From Planctomycetales bacterium 10988 (lineage in GTDB: Bacteria; Planctomycetota; Planctomycetia; Pirellulales; Pb10988), in assembly GCA_009664345.1 (NCBI GenBank), contig CP043547.1, positions 5,670,709-5,734,708 of the forward strand: DNA of 64,000 nucleotides, in the 5' to 3' direction. The position numbers were made by a program, and so were the translations under genes. This document shows, in pieces, positions 8,943 to 19,263 of this stretch (position 1 is the first letter of the stretch; each line of letters opens with the position of its first letter). Below the pieces are notes generated by a model that made no database searches, was not told the DNA's origin, and worked only from the letters and a program-made list of their open reading frames with translations.

Positions 8943-10487
8943 TTAATCAGCATTCGCTTGGGTTTTTAAATCCTGCCAAAATTGGCGGGCTTCCGTGAAG
9001 GCGTTTTCGGTGACTTCATCGAGCTGCGGAGATTTTTTGCGAACATCTGTTTCCAAATCTTCGAGCCAATTGATAAAGAAATCAACGCTCTCTCGGCTGA
9101 TACGTGGCTCTCCGTTGAACTTGACGAAATAGGGAGCCGACATGACAAAGCGATACGTTTCTTTGTGCTCCGTGATGGCTCGCAACAGAAACCAGCCACT
9201 TCGTTCGAAGTAAAGCTTCGGCATTCGCCCTTTGGCAGCGACCCATTCTTGAATCGAGAGCGTTTGGATCACCATGCCGTTTTGCACGATCTCCAAATAG
9301 CGAATTTTATCGCGAGTGCTGAGCGTGACCGCCGGTTCCAAGATGAGCGTTTCGCCCGCCCCTCCGGTGAAGGTCGCCCCTGGATAAGAGCCATTCACCG
9401 TGGGCATTAAGAGCGGTCCATTCGAGAGAAAGCACTGTCCGTGCTTGAGGGCTCGCCACCAGTTGTCCGGGGTCATCTCCTCTTCAAGATGGACATAAAC
9501 GCGATTGTAACCGATCGGGTTCTTCGCATCTCCGGTTCCGCTGCCGGCGGTTGGAGGCAGATCAAAACCACAATTCAACAGATGCCAATAGACCTTTTGC
9601 GGAAGATCGCCCAGATCGAAATCTGTAGGACGCGGCGAATTTCCAGGCACGCGATAACGACTCGCACGAGGCCGCATCTCCGACCGGGTAAAATGTTCAT
9701 CGATCACCCGGACGGAATCGACGGCTTCCAGACCGATCCACAGCGGGAGATCGCGAGAAAGAATCGCGGCATCCACCCAATAGTCATTGCCTTCGGCCTC
9801 TTCTTTGGCAACTTCATTCACCACGTGCAAGGAGCGGACGTCGGGATAAGCGGCCAAGCTCGTTGGGAGCGGAAGCGGCTTTTCCCCGCGAAAGAGCAAG
9901 AGTTGCCCGCCTTCATCGCGGTACTCTCCGCCTTGCTGAGCATACCAGCGGCCGTCTTCGGTAGACTCCGCGGCGGCGAACGGCGTCGAAAGTGCCGAAG
10001 TCCACCGCTTGACATTTCCCCACCGCAAAACCGGGGCAAAGTGCAAATGATCGGATTGCAAAAGGAGCGGAAGCTCGCGTTCCAGTCGGGCGACATGCAG
10101 ATCACCGGCGTACCAACCTTGCTCGGGCAGATTGATGAATCGCTTCATCTCCACGACTTTGGAATCTTCCGCGAAGTTGTCAATCGTGAAGTGACCGGAT
10201 CGGTAAAGATACTCCGGACCACATTCCATTTCGAAGGTGTAAATCCCCCGAGGAAGTTTCAATTCGACTTCACCGAACGCGGCAAAATGATCTTCATAAA
10301 AAGGAAGACCCGGCACCTTGCGAGGGCGTTTATATTGATTGAAAAGGTGCATGCGAAAGGGAAGTGGCTGCCGGGTTTGCGCATCGATCACCTGAATGCG
10401 GAAGTTTCCGCCACTGGCATTCGCCGTTTCAGGCAGCATCATTCCAGCGAAAAGACAAGCGAGCGTCAGCCAAACAAAACCTTTCAT
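8943..10487 (-). CDS. Secreted CehA/McbA-like protein, probably not catalytic
   Basis: About 514 residues. The start at 10487 is chosen because AAAGGA lies eight bases upstream and MKGFVWLTLACLFAG begins a signal peptide directly; the frame is open to 10529. Mature order: a carboxypeptidase-regulatory-like beta domain (about 25-120), then GWYAGDLHVAR, which resembles the CehA/McbA metal-hydrolase motif GDLHVH but lacks the second His. A long middle region follows, then a C-terminal beta domain with NGPLL and a Gly-rich turn. The altered motif argues against normal phosphoesterase chemistry. It is last in a minus-strand series with the HEAT gene 60 bases upstream, so it is probably co-transcribed with it. 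Confidence 0.65.
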   Translation of the reverse strand: MKGFVWLTLACLFAGMMLPETANASGGNFRIQVIDAQTRQPLPFRMHLFNQYKRPRKVPGLPFYEDHFAAFGEVELKLPRGIYTFEMECGPEYLYRSGHFTIDNFAEDSKVVEMKRFINLPEQGWYAGDLHVARLERELPLLLQSDHLHFAPVLRWGNVKRWTSALSTPFAAAESTEDGRWYAQQGGEYRDEGGQLLLFRGEKPLPLPTSLAAYPDVRSLHVVNEVAKEEAEGNDYWVDAAILSRDLPLWIGLEAVDSVRVIDEHFTRSEMRPRASRYRVPGNSPRPTDFDLGDLPQKVYWHLLNCGFDLPPTAGSGTGDAKNPIGYNRVYVHLEEEMTPDNWWRALKHGQCFLSNGPLLMPTVNGSYPGATFTGGAGETLILEPAVTLSTRDKIRYLEIVQNGMVIQTLSIQEWVAAKGRMPKLYFERSGWFLLRAITEHKETYRFVMSAPYFVKFNGEPRISRESVDFFINWLEDLETDVRKKSPQLDEVTENAFTEARQFWQDLKTQANAD

Positions 10488-10547
10488 ACCAAACATCCTT
10501 TTTGTCGTTCGTCGTAGCGTGGGGGGCAATTCGCGAATCGAAGCGGG

Positions 10548-11222
10548 TTACGCCTTCTTTTCCAAGGCTCGTTTCGCCAAGTATGAAAGTCGGGCATTGG
10601 CTTCTTTTTCTGCAACATGCAAAGCTTCGATGGCGGCGTCCGGGAGCGTTTCATATTCCCCCAAAGCCCAGGCAATCCGCTGCCGAACGGTCATGCTAGG
10701 GTGACTTTTCAGCAACTCGGCCAAGTGCGGCAAGGCCCGTTCCGACTTGCGACGACCCAGCAACGTGACGGCCCAAAAGGCTTGATCCTTCGAAGCTTGA
10801 GAAGTTTTCTTGACGGACTTTATCAAAATATCCAGCAGTGGTTCGACATCTTCCGCCAGCGGAGTTCCAAGTTCTTCGAGGGCGGCAACTGCCCATTCTC
10901 GAATCGATTCCTCTTCTTCTCCGGCGGCCAGGACCAAAGGAACCGCAGCGGGTTTGGCTTCGATGCCACTCATCGCCAGGGCTTTGGCGGCTTCCGAGCG
11001 GGTTTCGGTTTGTTGCGATTTGAGTTGTTCGATCTGCTGGGCCGTACGAGTCGTCATCTCTTTGCTTCCTTGTGGTGAGATTTTCGGCGTGTCCGCTTGA
11101 GAGAGGCTCGGACAAGCCAACACAAATAGTAGGAGAGTTCCACTGAGAAACGGTCCCGCCAAGTCTCCGCTTCGCGAGTTCATTCCTTGTTTCCAGTTAA
11201 GAAGAGAACCTAAACCCTTCAT
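10548..11222 (-). CDS. Exported HEAT-repeat protein
   Basis: A 224-residue protein with a signal peptide-like segment (hydrophobic core at about 25-40, SLSQADT as likely cleavage region) and then four or so HEAT repeats. Examples are the helices around EEESIREWAVAALEEL, SKDQAFWAVTLLGRRK and MTVRQRIAWALGEY. The ATG has AAAGGGA upstream. HEAT repeats bind protein partners; the partner here is unknown, but the CehA-like secreted protein directly downstream is a candidate. Similar exported HEAT proteins are common in planctomycetes. Confidence 0.8.
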   Translation of the reverse strand: MKGLGSLLNWKQGMNSRSGDLAGPFLSGTLLLFVLACPSLSQADTPKISPQGSKEMTTRTAQQIEQLKSQQTETRSEAAKALAMSGIEAKPAAVPLVLAAGEEEESIREWAVAALEELGTPLAEDVEPLLDILIKSVKKTSQASKDQAFWAVTLLGRRKSERALPHLAELLKSHPSMTVRQRIAWALGEYETLPDAAIEALHVAEKEANARLSYLAKRALEKKA

Positions 11223-11313
11223 GATCGAATCCCTTTAAAAGCGAAAGCGTCATTGTTCACACTCTTCAACTATGGGATCCTTCTAATTCGTCGACAACAA
11301 AAAAATGAACGAG

Positions 11314-12300
11314 TTAAGCCCCGATCTCGCGGATGGCGGCCACGGCGGCGTTGTGAACTTTTCCATTCGTAGCGAGAATCCCGCGATTTTCGGTGAGTTC
11401 GCGTCCTTGGGTGAAGTCAAGAGGCTTGCCATCGAGATCACTCACCATGCCACCCGCTTCGGTAACGACCAGCATTCCGGCGGCATGGTCCCAGATTTTT
11501 TCGCGATAATTGGGACGGCTTGCCGAAAGGAATCGGACCAAGATTTCCCCGGCCCCGGCGGCCAGCAATCCGTATTTGGCTTGGCTGTCAAGGCGAACGG
11601 GATCGAGGACTGTTTGCAATTTTTCGCGGAAGCTGACGACTTGCGTATCGTTGGTATGGCCGGATTCATACGAACCGAACAACCGGGTTTGCGAAGGATC
11701 GGTCACTTCCGAAACCGAAACAGGATGCCAAGTTTTCGTCTTCTCCAAACTCGTCACCGCAACGCCTTGTCCTTTGATCGCTAAGAACAACACGCCGGGG
11801 TCATCGTGAGGAAAGAACTCCGGCAGCCGCAGATTCGGACAGCCCAGCAGACCCAAGATCGGTTCGCCCTTTTCAATCAAGGCCAAGGCAACCGCATACT
11901 GATCGCCACGCAAAAAGCCCTTGGTTCCATCAATCGGGTCGAGAGTCCAAAAACGTTCCGCCGGTTCGCCGGTTCCGCGATCGATCCAATCGCAAACACG
12001 ATCCGGCGTCGCGGACGGAATCAGGCGTTTCACAAATCCGCAAATGCGTTGCAAGGTTTCGGCTTGCTCCGGTTCCCGCAAGGCATTGGCTTGCTCTTCG
12101 CCCACCAGAATGTCGCGAGGGAAGGTGTCCTGTAAATAAGAAGCAAACACGGCTTGGGCTGCATAATCTCCGACGGTCACCGGGGAGCGGTCGTTTTTCG
12201 TAAGGGCGGGCGAGACCATTTCGCCTTGGATTTGTTTGACTAAGCCGGAAACCTGCGCGACCGCTTGGCAGGCGAATTTTGCCTCGGGAGTACTTAACAT
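11314..12300 (-). CDS. 3'(2'),5'-bisphosphate nucleotidase / inositol monophosphatase family
   Basis: A 328-residue Mg-dependent, Li-sensitive phosphatase of the HAL2/CysQ group, likely hydrolysing 3'-phosphoadenosine 5'-phosphate to AMP. Metal ligands are visible: the acidic pair in VGEEQ (E68-E69) and the signature DPIDGTKGF with D121 and D124. A later Asp in the IWDHAAG segment is the last ligand. The frame is open to 12594, but the ATG at 12300 with GAGG upstream gives the right N-terminus and avoids overlap with the giant gene. No sulfate-assimilation genes are nearby. Substrate preference is inferred from similarity to the plant/yeast type. Confidence 0.88.
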   Translation of the reverse strand: MLSTPEAKFACQAVAQVSGLVKQIQGEMVSPALTKNDRSPVTVGDYAAQAVFASYLQDTFPRDILVGEEQANALREPEQAETLQRICGFVKRLIPSATPDRVCDWIDRGTGEPAERFWTLDPIDGTKGFLRGDQYAVALALIEKGEPILGLLGCPNLRLPEFFPHDDPGVLFLAIKGQGVAVTSLEKTKTWHPVSVSEVTDPSQTRLFGSYESGHTNDTQVVSFREKLQTVLDPVRLDSQAKYGLLAAGAGEILVRFLSASRPNYREKIWDHAAGMLVVTEAGGMVSDLDGKPLDFTQGRELTENRGILATNGKVHNAAVAAIREIGA

Positions 12301-12392
12301 TCGATCCTCAAGTTGTGGAGCATTTGTGCTGGAGATTGTTTGCATTTTATCGGAAAACCCTGTCGGAAATCGAGGGTGAAAGAAAGAATCTT

Positions 12393-15300
12393 CTACTTGA
12401 TCAAACGGAAAAGGGAATCGATCCCTTCTTGCAATTGATCCTTGGCCGCACGGCGGGCGGTCTCGCGCAGAATCCGTTGGCTTTCCGCCAAGAGGGCCTG
12501 TTGATTGAAGCGAGGCTCGTTCAAGGTCCCTTCGACGGGCAAATTCACCCGCTGGTCTTGAAAGAGTTGATAAGCCATTTCCTTGCCGAGCCATTTTTCG
12601 GGGATCGGAATTTCCGCTTGCATTCGCAAGGTGCTATCGACACCGACCGAACCTTGGGTTTTGATTTGGAGGTCCCCAAAGTTTAGCTCAAGATTCTGGT
12701 GATGCGTCCACCCATGAATATATTGGAAATCAATCACCGATTCGCGGCGAATTTCGGTTTGTGGCTCTCGATTCAACAACGTAGCGATCTGGCGAACCAT
12801 CGGGGAGTTCGAGCCGATCCGCATTTGATGAAGCTGCAAACGCCCATAGACCTCACTCATAATCGGTTGATCGAAGGGGATTTTTCCACCAATCAGATCG
12901 ACCGAGAACCTTCCATCCGCTTCGGTTGCCCCGGCGATCGCAGGTGCGGGATATTGCAAGAAGCGTTGCACCATCTCCGGAGTGACACGGACGTTCGTTA
13001 AGACTTTGCCTTGGCTGTGATGCAATTCCATCGGTCCAGGAGCCAAACGAACTCGCGGTTCCAGACGGAGTTGCCCTTCGCTGACACTGCATTCAATCGG
13101 CGTAGAACGAATCCAACCATCGCTGAGCGTCAGCTTCCAATTCGCGGCCCCACAAGGAAAGCCGAGAATCTCCGCACGCTGCCAACCGTTGTGACATTCG
13201 CCTTGCCAAGTCTCGATCTGATGCACCGTTGCGAAGGGAATGGTGATTTGAAACGCATCTTCTCGTTTGCCGAACATTGCAACTTGATTTTCGACATAAG
13301 GCTGCCAGCGTTTGCCGAGTTGCTGATGATCGTAACTCAGTTTCCCTTTGAGGTGGAAAGGTATTTCCTGTTCCTGGGGGTTTACATCTCCCGTCGCATC
13401 GACTTTCCAATCATCACCCTGTAGTTGCGAAGTTTGAATCACCCATTGCGGAGAGGAATCCTCCTTGACCAGGGTCACTTGAGTTTGCAATTGTTTCTCT
13501 TGCCACAGAGGAGGGTTCGTTGTCCCATAGCGGAAATTGTCAATGGTTGCATGCAGATTCCCGAACATCGTTTCGGTATCATCTTTCCAATGGAAAGAAA
13601 GTTCGGTATTGCCGGCGACTTGATTTTCCGCAGGGATATTTGCTGCGCCCACCCACTGTTGCCAGGTTGCTAGATTGCCCGAGGCCTTCCCAGTAAGTTC
13701 GATGCTGGGGTTGCCCGCCGAAGAATGATCGACCAAAAGTTGTTCTAAGTTTGCTTGGAAGTGTCGTCCTTCAAGAAGAACCTTTTCGCCTTTGATTTGC
13801 GAAAAATCGCTAGCAAAGCTCAGATTGCCTTTCAAATGAAGCTCTTGTTCAGCAATGGTGTCCGGAGCGATTCCGAAGACGGCTTCATCGAGCTTGACTT
13901 GGAGCGGTTCGATTTTCCAAGCATTCGGCTCGCACTTCAGATCAACATTGCAACTGAGTGCCCCGTTGACGGCGACTTGCTGCGTCGCCAGCTGTAAGGA
14001 ATCCCCTCCAAAGTAATTGGCTCGCTGTTTCCAACGCGGGGCGGTTCCTCCGAAGTAGAGCTTCCATTGCGTTCCTGTCAGTCCCTGTTGTCCGCCGTCG
14101 AAGAGTTTCCAAGAGGAATTCGATTGGGCCGCGAGGAGATCGCCGCTGAGCCGCAACTCTGTCCAAACCCCTTCGACCGTCAGCGGGGAGAGGAAATCGC
14201 CATCCCAGACACTCGGCAAGGCGGCGGTGGTTTGAAAGGCCCACTTCACGCCAGTCTCATGGTGCGGAGGTTGACCCGGCTTTTGAATCGTCAGCTTGGC
14301 AAAGTCGACCGAGCCTTTGCTCTCAATCGTTTGGGCGTTGGGCCAAGTCCAATGGGCGGCCAACTCCCCTTGTCCGGCAACTTTCCAACCTTGCAAGTCG
14401 ATGAAGTCCTGCAAGCGAGTCGTGAGCCGTTGCAAGTCGATTTTCCCCGTGAGTTGTCGGCCATTCTCTTGCGGAGTTGTGGCCAGCGAAAGGAATTCCG
14501 ACTCACAAAAGAGGGTCTCAATTTCCGTTTGTTGCGTGCTGGGGTGATTCAAAGCGAGATCGAGTTCAATCGGTTCCGGCCAAGCAATCTGTTTGCCTTG
14601 TTGCTGGGCGATGATTTCCGAACTAGAGATTGAAATCTGTGATTTCCCTTTGCCTGCGGTTCGCAGATGCTCAAACTCTCCAGACAGCTTCCCGGAAGTC
14701 AGTTCAACCTCCGGCAGCAAACCGAGCGTTTGCGGAAAGGTTGCAAAGAGTTCGACGAGGGCCAACTCCCCGGCAGCCTTTAGCTTCAGGTTTTCCGGCA
14801 GGGCGGTGCCATCGACTTCGTTATAGCTTGGAAAATCGCCTTCTCCTTGGAGGCTCGCAGTCCCCCAATCGCAAGTCAGTAGGGCACGGTCCAGCTTCCA
14901 AAGATCGGCATCCAGAGCGGCGGCCAACTGCAATCGCAAATCGTCGATGGCAATCTGTTCTTCGGCGAAACGATCGCTCCGGCAAAGAATCCTCGCGAGC
15001 CGCCATTCCCCACGAAATTCGAGATCGGTCGAATTCTTCTCGGCGGTGACTTCAAGCGTCCCGGCCCCATTCGCTTCGCCGGCAAGTTCCAAGTCAGGCT
15101 CGGAACGCCGCGCGAACATCGCCACCAGATCGAGCGGGCAACCTTCCAATTTATAATTCAACGAAGCCCCACGCAGAGCATACATTCCCTCGGGGCCTTC
15201 GAGTTGTAGCTTTCCTTGGATCAGATTATTCGGTTGGTTCGCTGGGGCTGCTCCAATTTGATGCTGATCCCAGGCGAATTCGATTTTCCAGCCAAGCTCG

Positions 15301-15899
15301 GAACGCTTGGCAAAATCGGCATCGAGTTGAACGGTGGGAACAGAAATCGAAAAGTGCTTTTTGAATTTAGGTTCGTGAAGTTCAACCTTGCCGTCCTCGG
15401 CTTTCACGGCAATTTGCCACAGCGGCAACGGCCCTTCGATCGGGGTGTTCCACCAGGTTAGAAAGACATCTTCCCAATCGGAGTTCTTTTCCTTCTCCTT
15501 GACCTCAACTTGAGCCAGCCACTTTGAAGCGGTCCAGTTCCCGAGTTGCAAATCTTGAGCAAGCAGAAAATCCAATAAGTGCTTTTCGCTTTGGATCTGC
15601 GCAACGTGGAGCATCGCCTCTCGATCGTCTTGCTGTAAGGTCAGCCCTCGTAGAACGATCGGTTGCCACCATCCTAGCTGGGCACTTTCAACTTGAAGCG
15701 TGGCCTTGGCAAAGGGCGGATAGGTCTTCAAAACCCAATTCACTCCGCCGAAGGTGGCAAAGAGCGTAGGAGCAAAGTAGCCCCCGACCAAGAGCAACGA
15801 CGAGAAGATTAAACAACGCCAAATCCACTTCCCCCGACATGCAGGTGGTGGAGAAGGGATCGGACCAAATTCGCAGGAATCTTTGATAGAAGTGGACAT
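12393..15899 (-). CDS. AsmA-like giant membrane-anchored protein
   Basis: A 1168-residue protein with a Pro-containing cytoplasmic tail, one transmembrane helix at about 25-50, and then a very long beta-rich region. The C-terminal 150 residues, with the segment from DLIGGKIPFD to the basic end, have the character of the AsmA-like C-terminal domain. AsmA/TamB-type proteins are thought to bridge inner and outer membranes and move lipids or assist outer-membrane assembly. Repeated alternating hydrophobic/polar strands and many Trp and Gln support a periplasmic beta-groove. It is the first of four minus-strand genes. The AsmA link is inference; no strict motif is available. Confidence 0.65.
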   Translation of the reverse strand: MSTSIKDSCEFGPIPSPPPACRGKWIWRCLIFSSLLLVGGYFAPTLFATFGGVNWVLKTYPPFAKATLQVESAQLGWWQPIVLRGLTLQQDDREAMLHVAQIQSEKHLLDFLLAQDLQLGNWTASKWLAQVEVKEKEKNSDWEDVFLTWWNTPIEGPLPLWQIAVKAEDGKVELHEPKFKKHFSISVPTVQLDADFAKRSELGWKIEFAWDQHQIGAAPANQPNNLIQGKLQLEGPEGMYALRGASLNYKLEGCPLDLVAMFARRSEPDLELAGEANGAGTLEVTAEKNSTDLEFRGEWRLARILCRSDRFAEEQIAIDDLRLQLAAALDADLWKLDRALLTCDWGTASLQGEGDFPSYNEVDGTALPENLKLKAAGELALVELFATFPQTLGLLPEVELTSGKLSGEFEHLRTAGKGKSQISISSSEIIAQQQGKQIAWPEPIELDLALNHPSTQQTEIETLFCESEFLSLATTPQENGRQLTGKIDLQRLTTRLQDFIDLQGWKVAGQGELAAHWTWPNAQTIESKGSVDFAKLTIQKPGQPPHHETGVKWAFQTTAALPSVWDGDFLSPLTVEGVWTELRLSGDLLAAQSNSSWKLFDGGQQGLTGTQWKLYFGGTAPRWKQRANYFGGDSLQLATQQVAVNGALSCNVDLKCEPNAWKIEPLQVKLDEAVFGIAPDTIAEQELHLKGNLSFASDFSQIKGEKVLLEGRHFQANLEQLLVDHSSAGNPSIELTGKASGNLATWQQWVGAANIPAENQVAGNTELSFHWKDDTETMFGNLHATIDNFRYGTTNPPLWQEKQLQTQVTLVKEDSSPQWVIQTSQLQGDDWKVDATGDVNPQEQEIPFHLKGKLSYDHQQLGKRWQPYVENQVAMFGKREDAFQITIPFATVHQIETWQGECHNGWQRAEILGFPCGAANWKLTLSDGWIRSTPIECSVSEGQLRLEPRVRLAPGPMELHHSQGKVLTNVRVTPEMVQRFLQYPAPAIAGATEADGRFSVDLIGGKIPFDQPIMSEVYGRLQLHQMRIGSNSPMVRQIATLLNREPQTEIRRESVIDFQYIHGWTHHQNLELNFGDLQIKTQGSVGVDSTLRMQAEIPIPEKWLGKEMAYQLFQDQRVNLPVEGTLNEPRFNQQALLAESQRILRETARRAAKDQLQEGIDSLFRLIK

Positions 15900-16181
15900 C
15901 GCACCTATTTCATCCTTGAGGATGCGAAGGAGAAAGCAGTCTCGCTGCCGGCAGAATGGTGTTCTGAATACCCGATGTTCTATGCGGTATGCCGAGTTGC
16001 ATCCAGGCCAATTTTTTTCTAAGAAGACGAACTTGCGAACGGCGCAGCTTCCCTAAATCCCGTGCGCTCAACGGTGGCTGATGTTTTTTGCCGGCTCACT
16101 TGCAATTTGAGAGAAGAATTGATGCAATTAAATAGTGATCCAGCTGCTGCCAACCACTTCCTTTTGTAAGAAAGTTTTCTC

Positions 16182-17453
16182 ATGGAGTTTCCGCAACTCT
16201 TTCGTGTGCATCAACATTTCGATGCTCCGTCTATTTCTGATATCGATGGGGAAATCCATGATCAATTGACAAAGCTCGCCCTCGGAGAAAAAATTTCACC
16301 CGGTGAGACGGTCGCGATCACGGCGGGGAGTCGAGGGATTTCGAACATTGCCCAGATTATCAAAGCTGTGGTGATGCATTTTCAACAGTTAGGGGCCAAG
16401 CCGTTTATCGTCCCTTCGATGGGCAGTCACGGCGGCGGAACGGCGGAAGGACAACGGGCGATTATCGAAGGGTATGGCATGACCGAAGAATTTCTCGGCT
16501 GTCCGATTCGTTCTTCGATGGAAACCGTACTCGTTTGCGAGTCACCAGAAGGGGTGCCGATTCACTTTGACCAAAACGCCTATCAAGCGGATCACGTTTT
16601 CGTTTGCGGTCGGGTCAAGCCGCATACTCGCTTTAGTGGCGAAATTGAAAGCGGCCTGCTCAAGATGATGCTCATCGGTCTGGGCAAACGGACCGGGGCG
16701 AGAATCTATCATCGGGCGATTCAAGATTTTAGCTTCGATCAGATCTTACACAGTGTCATCGGCGAGGTGTTGCAAAAGTGTTCGATTGTCGCCGGATTGG
16801 GCATTGTGGAAAATGGTTATGAACAGACCGCGATGCTGGAAGCGATTCATCCTCAGGATTTCATCGAACGTGAAAAGGTCTTACTTAAACAAGCTAAAGA
16901 CTGGTTTCCCAAGGTTCCTTTTGAAAAAGTCGATCTCTTGCTGATTGATCAAATTGGCAAAAACATCAGCGGTTCAGGGATGGATACCAATGTCGTCGGG
17001 CGAAAGGTGTATGATCACTGTGCCGCCGAACACGAATTCCCCAAGGTAAAACGGATCGCGTTGCGGGGATTGACCGAAGCGACGCACGGGAATGCTTGTG
17101 GTTTTGGAATTGCCGAGTTTGCCACGCAAGCCGCCCTCGATTCAGTCGATTGGGAAATTACGAAAGTGAATGCGCTTACCGGCGGACATCCCACCGTAGC
17201 AATGAGCCCGGTGATTTTTCCCACCGATCAAACGATGCTCGAAAATGCTTTGACCAGTATCGGACTCACCGAACCGCCCGATGCCAGAATGGTCTGGATT
17301 CAAGACACACTTCACTTGGCGGAATTTGAATGCTCCACCGCATTTCTCAAGGAAGTACAAGCCAACCCGGCTCTCGAAATCCTTCGCGAACCGCTCCCGC
17401 TTGGCTTTGATGAACATGGCAAAATCCTCGAACGCTATGAACATCATTCTTAG
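16182..17453 (+). CDS. LarA-family (DUF2088) protein
   Basis: A 423-residue protein related to LarA, the nickel-pincer-dependent lactate racemase, probably one of the LarA homologues with another substrate. Visible are MGSHGGGTAEGQ (about 88-99), a motif typical of the N-terminal domain, and GRVKPHTRF with a conserved Lys and His, followed by the ESGLLKMM helix. The cofactor synthesis genes larB, larC and larE are not in the window. The last 27 codons and the following terminator recur in a diverged, truncated copy at 27474-27611. The start is the first ATG of the frame; its ribosome-binding site is weak. Confidence 0.8.
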   Translation: MEFPQLFRVHQHFDAPSISDIDGEIHDQLTKLALGEKISPGETVAITAGSRGISNIAQIIKAVVMHFQQLGAKPFIVPSMGSHGGGTAEGQRAIIEGYGMTEEFLGCPIRSSMETVLVCESPEGVPIHFDQNAYQADHVFVCGRVKPHTRFSGEIESGLLKMMLIGLGKRTGARIYHRAIQDFSFDQILHSVIGEVLQKCSIVAGLGIVENGYEQTAMLEAIHPQDFIEREKVLLKQAKDWFPKVPFEKVDLLLIDQIGKNISGSGMDTNVVGRKVYDHCAAEHEFPKVKRIALRGLTEATHGNACGFGIAEFATQAALDSVDWEITKVNALTGGHPTVAMSPVIFPTDQTMLENALTSIGLTEPPDARMVWIQDTLHLAEFECSTAFLKEVQANPALEILREPLPLGFDEHGKILERYEHHS

Positions 17454-17506
17454 TTGGCAACCAATACGAAACACAAAAAGCCTGCTGATTGCGAGAACCA
17501 GCAGGC
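17371..17506 (+). repeat. Direct repeat, left copy (3' end of LarA-like gene plus hairpin)
   Basis: This 136-base segment covers the last codons of the LarA-like gene, the stop codon and the downstream hairpin GCCTGCTG/CAGCAGGC. It matches 27474-27611 with about ten substitutions and two single-base insertions. Here the hairpin has lost its T tract (ATTCTATTT follows), while the right copy keeps six T. Confidence 0.9.
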
Positions 17507-17722
17507 ATTCTATTTGGTGCGTTGGGACCTGGTGCTGGTAACTGGGGAGCGAACATGAACCTGGAAGTTGCTTCGTCGTCGAATGGGTGGGAAGAAAGCT
17601 AGAAAATTCAAACGTCGAGGTCATCTGGATTGATCCGGCGTAAATGACACGAATGGTCTGGGAGGACAGCGGGAGCATTTTCTCATCCTCCTCGATCCTC
17701 TTCACAATTCTCCGTAGGAACG

Positions 17723-18754
17723 GTGGTAGGTTACTTTGCTGTGAGTCCCGAATCTCAAACCACGAATCCGAAAGCAATTCCTTTCTCTTTTCCAGAGTTT
17801 CGTTCCCATCTTTTGCTGCCTGGTCCACATTTGCAAACGATTGCAGGGAGTTGGGGACAAGGGCCGGTCTTGCCAGAAATCGAAAAGCACTTTTTAGAAC
17901 TTTCCGATGGCGATCAGTTGATCCTCTATGATCTTTGCCCACCTGAGTGGAAGCCTTCGCGGACATCGGCCTTGCTGGTGCATGGTTTGGCGGGGAGTCA
18001 TGGGAGTCCTTATCTAAAAAGAATTTGTGCGCGACTTTATCAATTGGGCATTCGGGCGTGGCGGCTCGATCTTCGCGGAGCGGGACCGGGGGCGGAGTAC
18101 GCCACGCGGCCTTATCATGCGGGAAGAAGTGAAGACCTGTGGGAGGCCGTCCGATGGATTACCCGGCGACAACCCGATTCTCCGTTGGTGGTGGTAGGTT
18201 TTTCTTTGGGCGGGAATCTGCTTTTGAAATTCTTGGCCGAACATTCCGCTAAGGAACTGGTCCCCGTTCGTCGAGCGATGGCGGTTTCGCCCCCGGTGGA
18301 CCTTTCTCACTCCGTGCAAAATCTCAATCGATGGCCGCAACGGATTTACGATCGTTACTTCGTCAGAATCCTGTTGAGCCAGATTCGCCGCAACAACAAA
18401 GTTCCTTTCCCCGAAGGCGATCTGGTTTGGAAAAATCCTCCGCGAACGCTGCAAGAGATCGATGCCCGCTACACGGCACCGCTCGCGGGTTTCTTGGATG
18501 AGTGGGATTATTATTCGCAATCGAGTGCCGCTCAGGGGTTGGCAAAGATTGAGATTCCCACGTGGATGGTTTCGGCGGATGACGACCCGGTCGTGCCTGC
18601 CTCGATCTTTGCCGAGCTTTCCTATTCCGAGCAAGTTCACGTGACGCTTACTCGCGGTGGTGGTCATCTCGGTTTTTTAGCTGCCAACAATTCGGATGAA
18701 TGCTTCCGCTGGATGGATGGCCGGGTGGTTGATTGGATCAAAAATGAGTTTTAG
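17723..18754 (+). CDS. Alpha/beta hydrolase, YheT type
   Basis: A 343-residue hydrolase of the YheT/ABHD1-3 group, likely an esterase acting on lipids. The N-terminal motif with LPGPHLQTI, the oxyanion segment LLVHGLAGSHGSPY, the DLRGAGPG turn, the nucleophile elbow GFSLGGN with S161, the acid in the VSADDDPVVP segment and the catalytic His in GGGHLGF are all present, so the enzyme should be active. The start is GTG with AGGA upstream. It lies alone between the LarA-like gene and the exosortase gene. Confidence 0.9.
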   Translation: MVGYFAVSPESQTTNPKAIPFSFPEFRSHLLLPGPHLQTIAGSWGQGPVLPEIEKHFLELSDGDQLILYDLCPPEWKPSRTSALLVHGLAGSHGSPYLKRICARLYQLGIRAWRLDLRGAGPGAEYATRPYHAGRSEDLWEAVRWITRRQPDSPLVVVGFSLGGNLLLKFLAEHSAKELVPVRRAMAVSPPVDLSHSVQNLNRWPQRIYDRYFVRILLSQIRRNNKVPFPEGDLVWKNPPRTLQEIDARYTAPLAGFLDEWDYYSQSSAAQGLAKIEIPTWMVSADDDPVVPASIFAELSYSEQVHVTLTRGGGHLGFLAANNSDECFRWMDGRVVDWIKNEF

Positions 18755-19263
18755 TGAATGCTCTAACTTCTGGCTTTAACCTATCTTACCAGATTCAGAA
18801 TGTTTTTGATCCTAGCTAAAAAGTCGTCTTTACTTGATCGGCGGAGGATGGTAGGTTCTTCGCAGATTTCTGTGATGGAATCGCTCCAGGCTTGTCCTTT
18901 TCCAACCCTGTGCTCCGCGGATGACGTGAGAGTAGCGGAAAAATGGCCTGGGTGCCGACACTCGCCGACTTCGGCGAACGCCTAAAGTTCGACCATTGCT
19001 TTTCCCAACTTACTGTGGGAAGTAATGTTTCCTTGATGTGGAAGTTTTCGAGAGAAGCTTCTGTTCGATGACGTTGATGGGCCATGAAGCGAGGAAGCTT
19101 TTGACCCTCAACTTGGTAAATGCTAAACGGTTTCGCTTGACTCGTGTTTGCGGGATTCGATCGTTTACCCCCTTTGAAATCGGTTCGCGTTTTTTGCGTG
19201 AGCATTTCAAAGATGACACCTAGGAAGGGTGTTCCTCTAATTTTGCTGCAAGGATGCTCAACT
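18755..19263. other. Intergenic region before the exosortase gene
   Basis: About 500 bases without a credible gene. It contains a small perfect hairpin, TCGCCG-ACTT-CGGCGA at 18962-18977, without a T tract. The exosortase promoter must lie here, but no clear -35/-10 pair was seen. Confidence 0.55.

Noticed and set aside
9441-10517. 358-codon plus-strand frame
   Set aside because: Antisense to the secreted CehA-like gene; composition of a shadow frame.
18816-19205. 129-codon minus-strand frame in the gap before the exosortase gene
   Set aside because: Basic, low-quality composition and no ribosome-binding site; likely chance.
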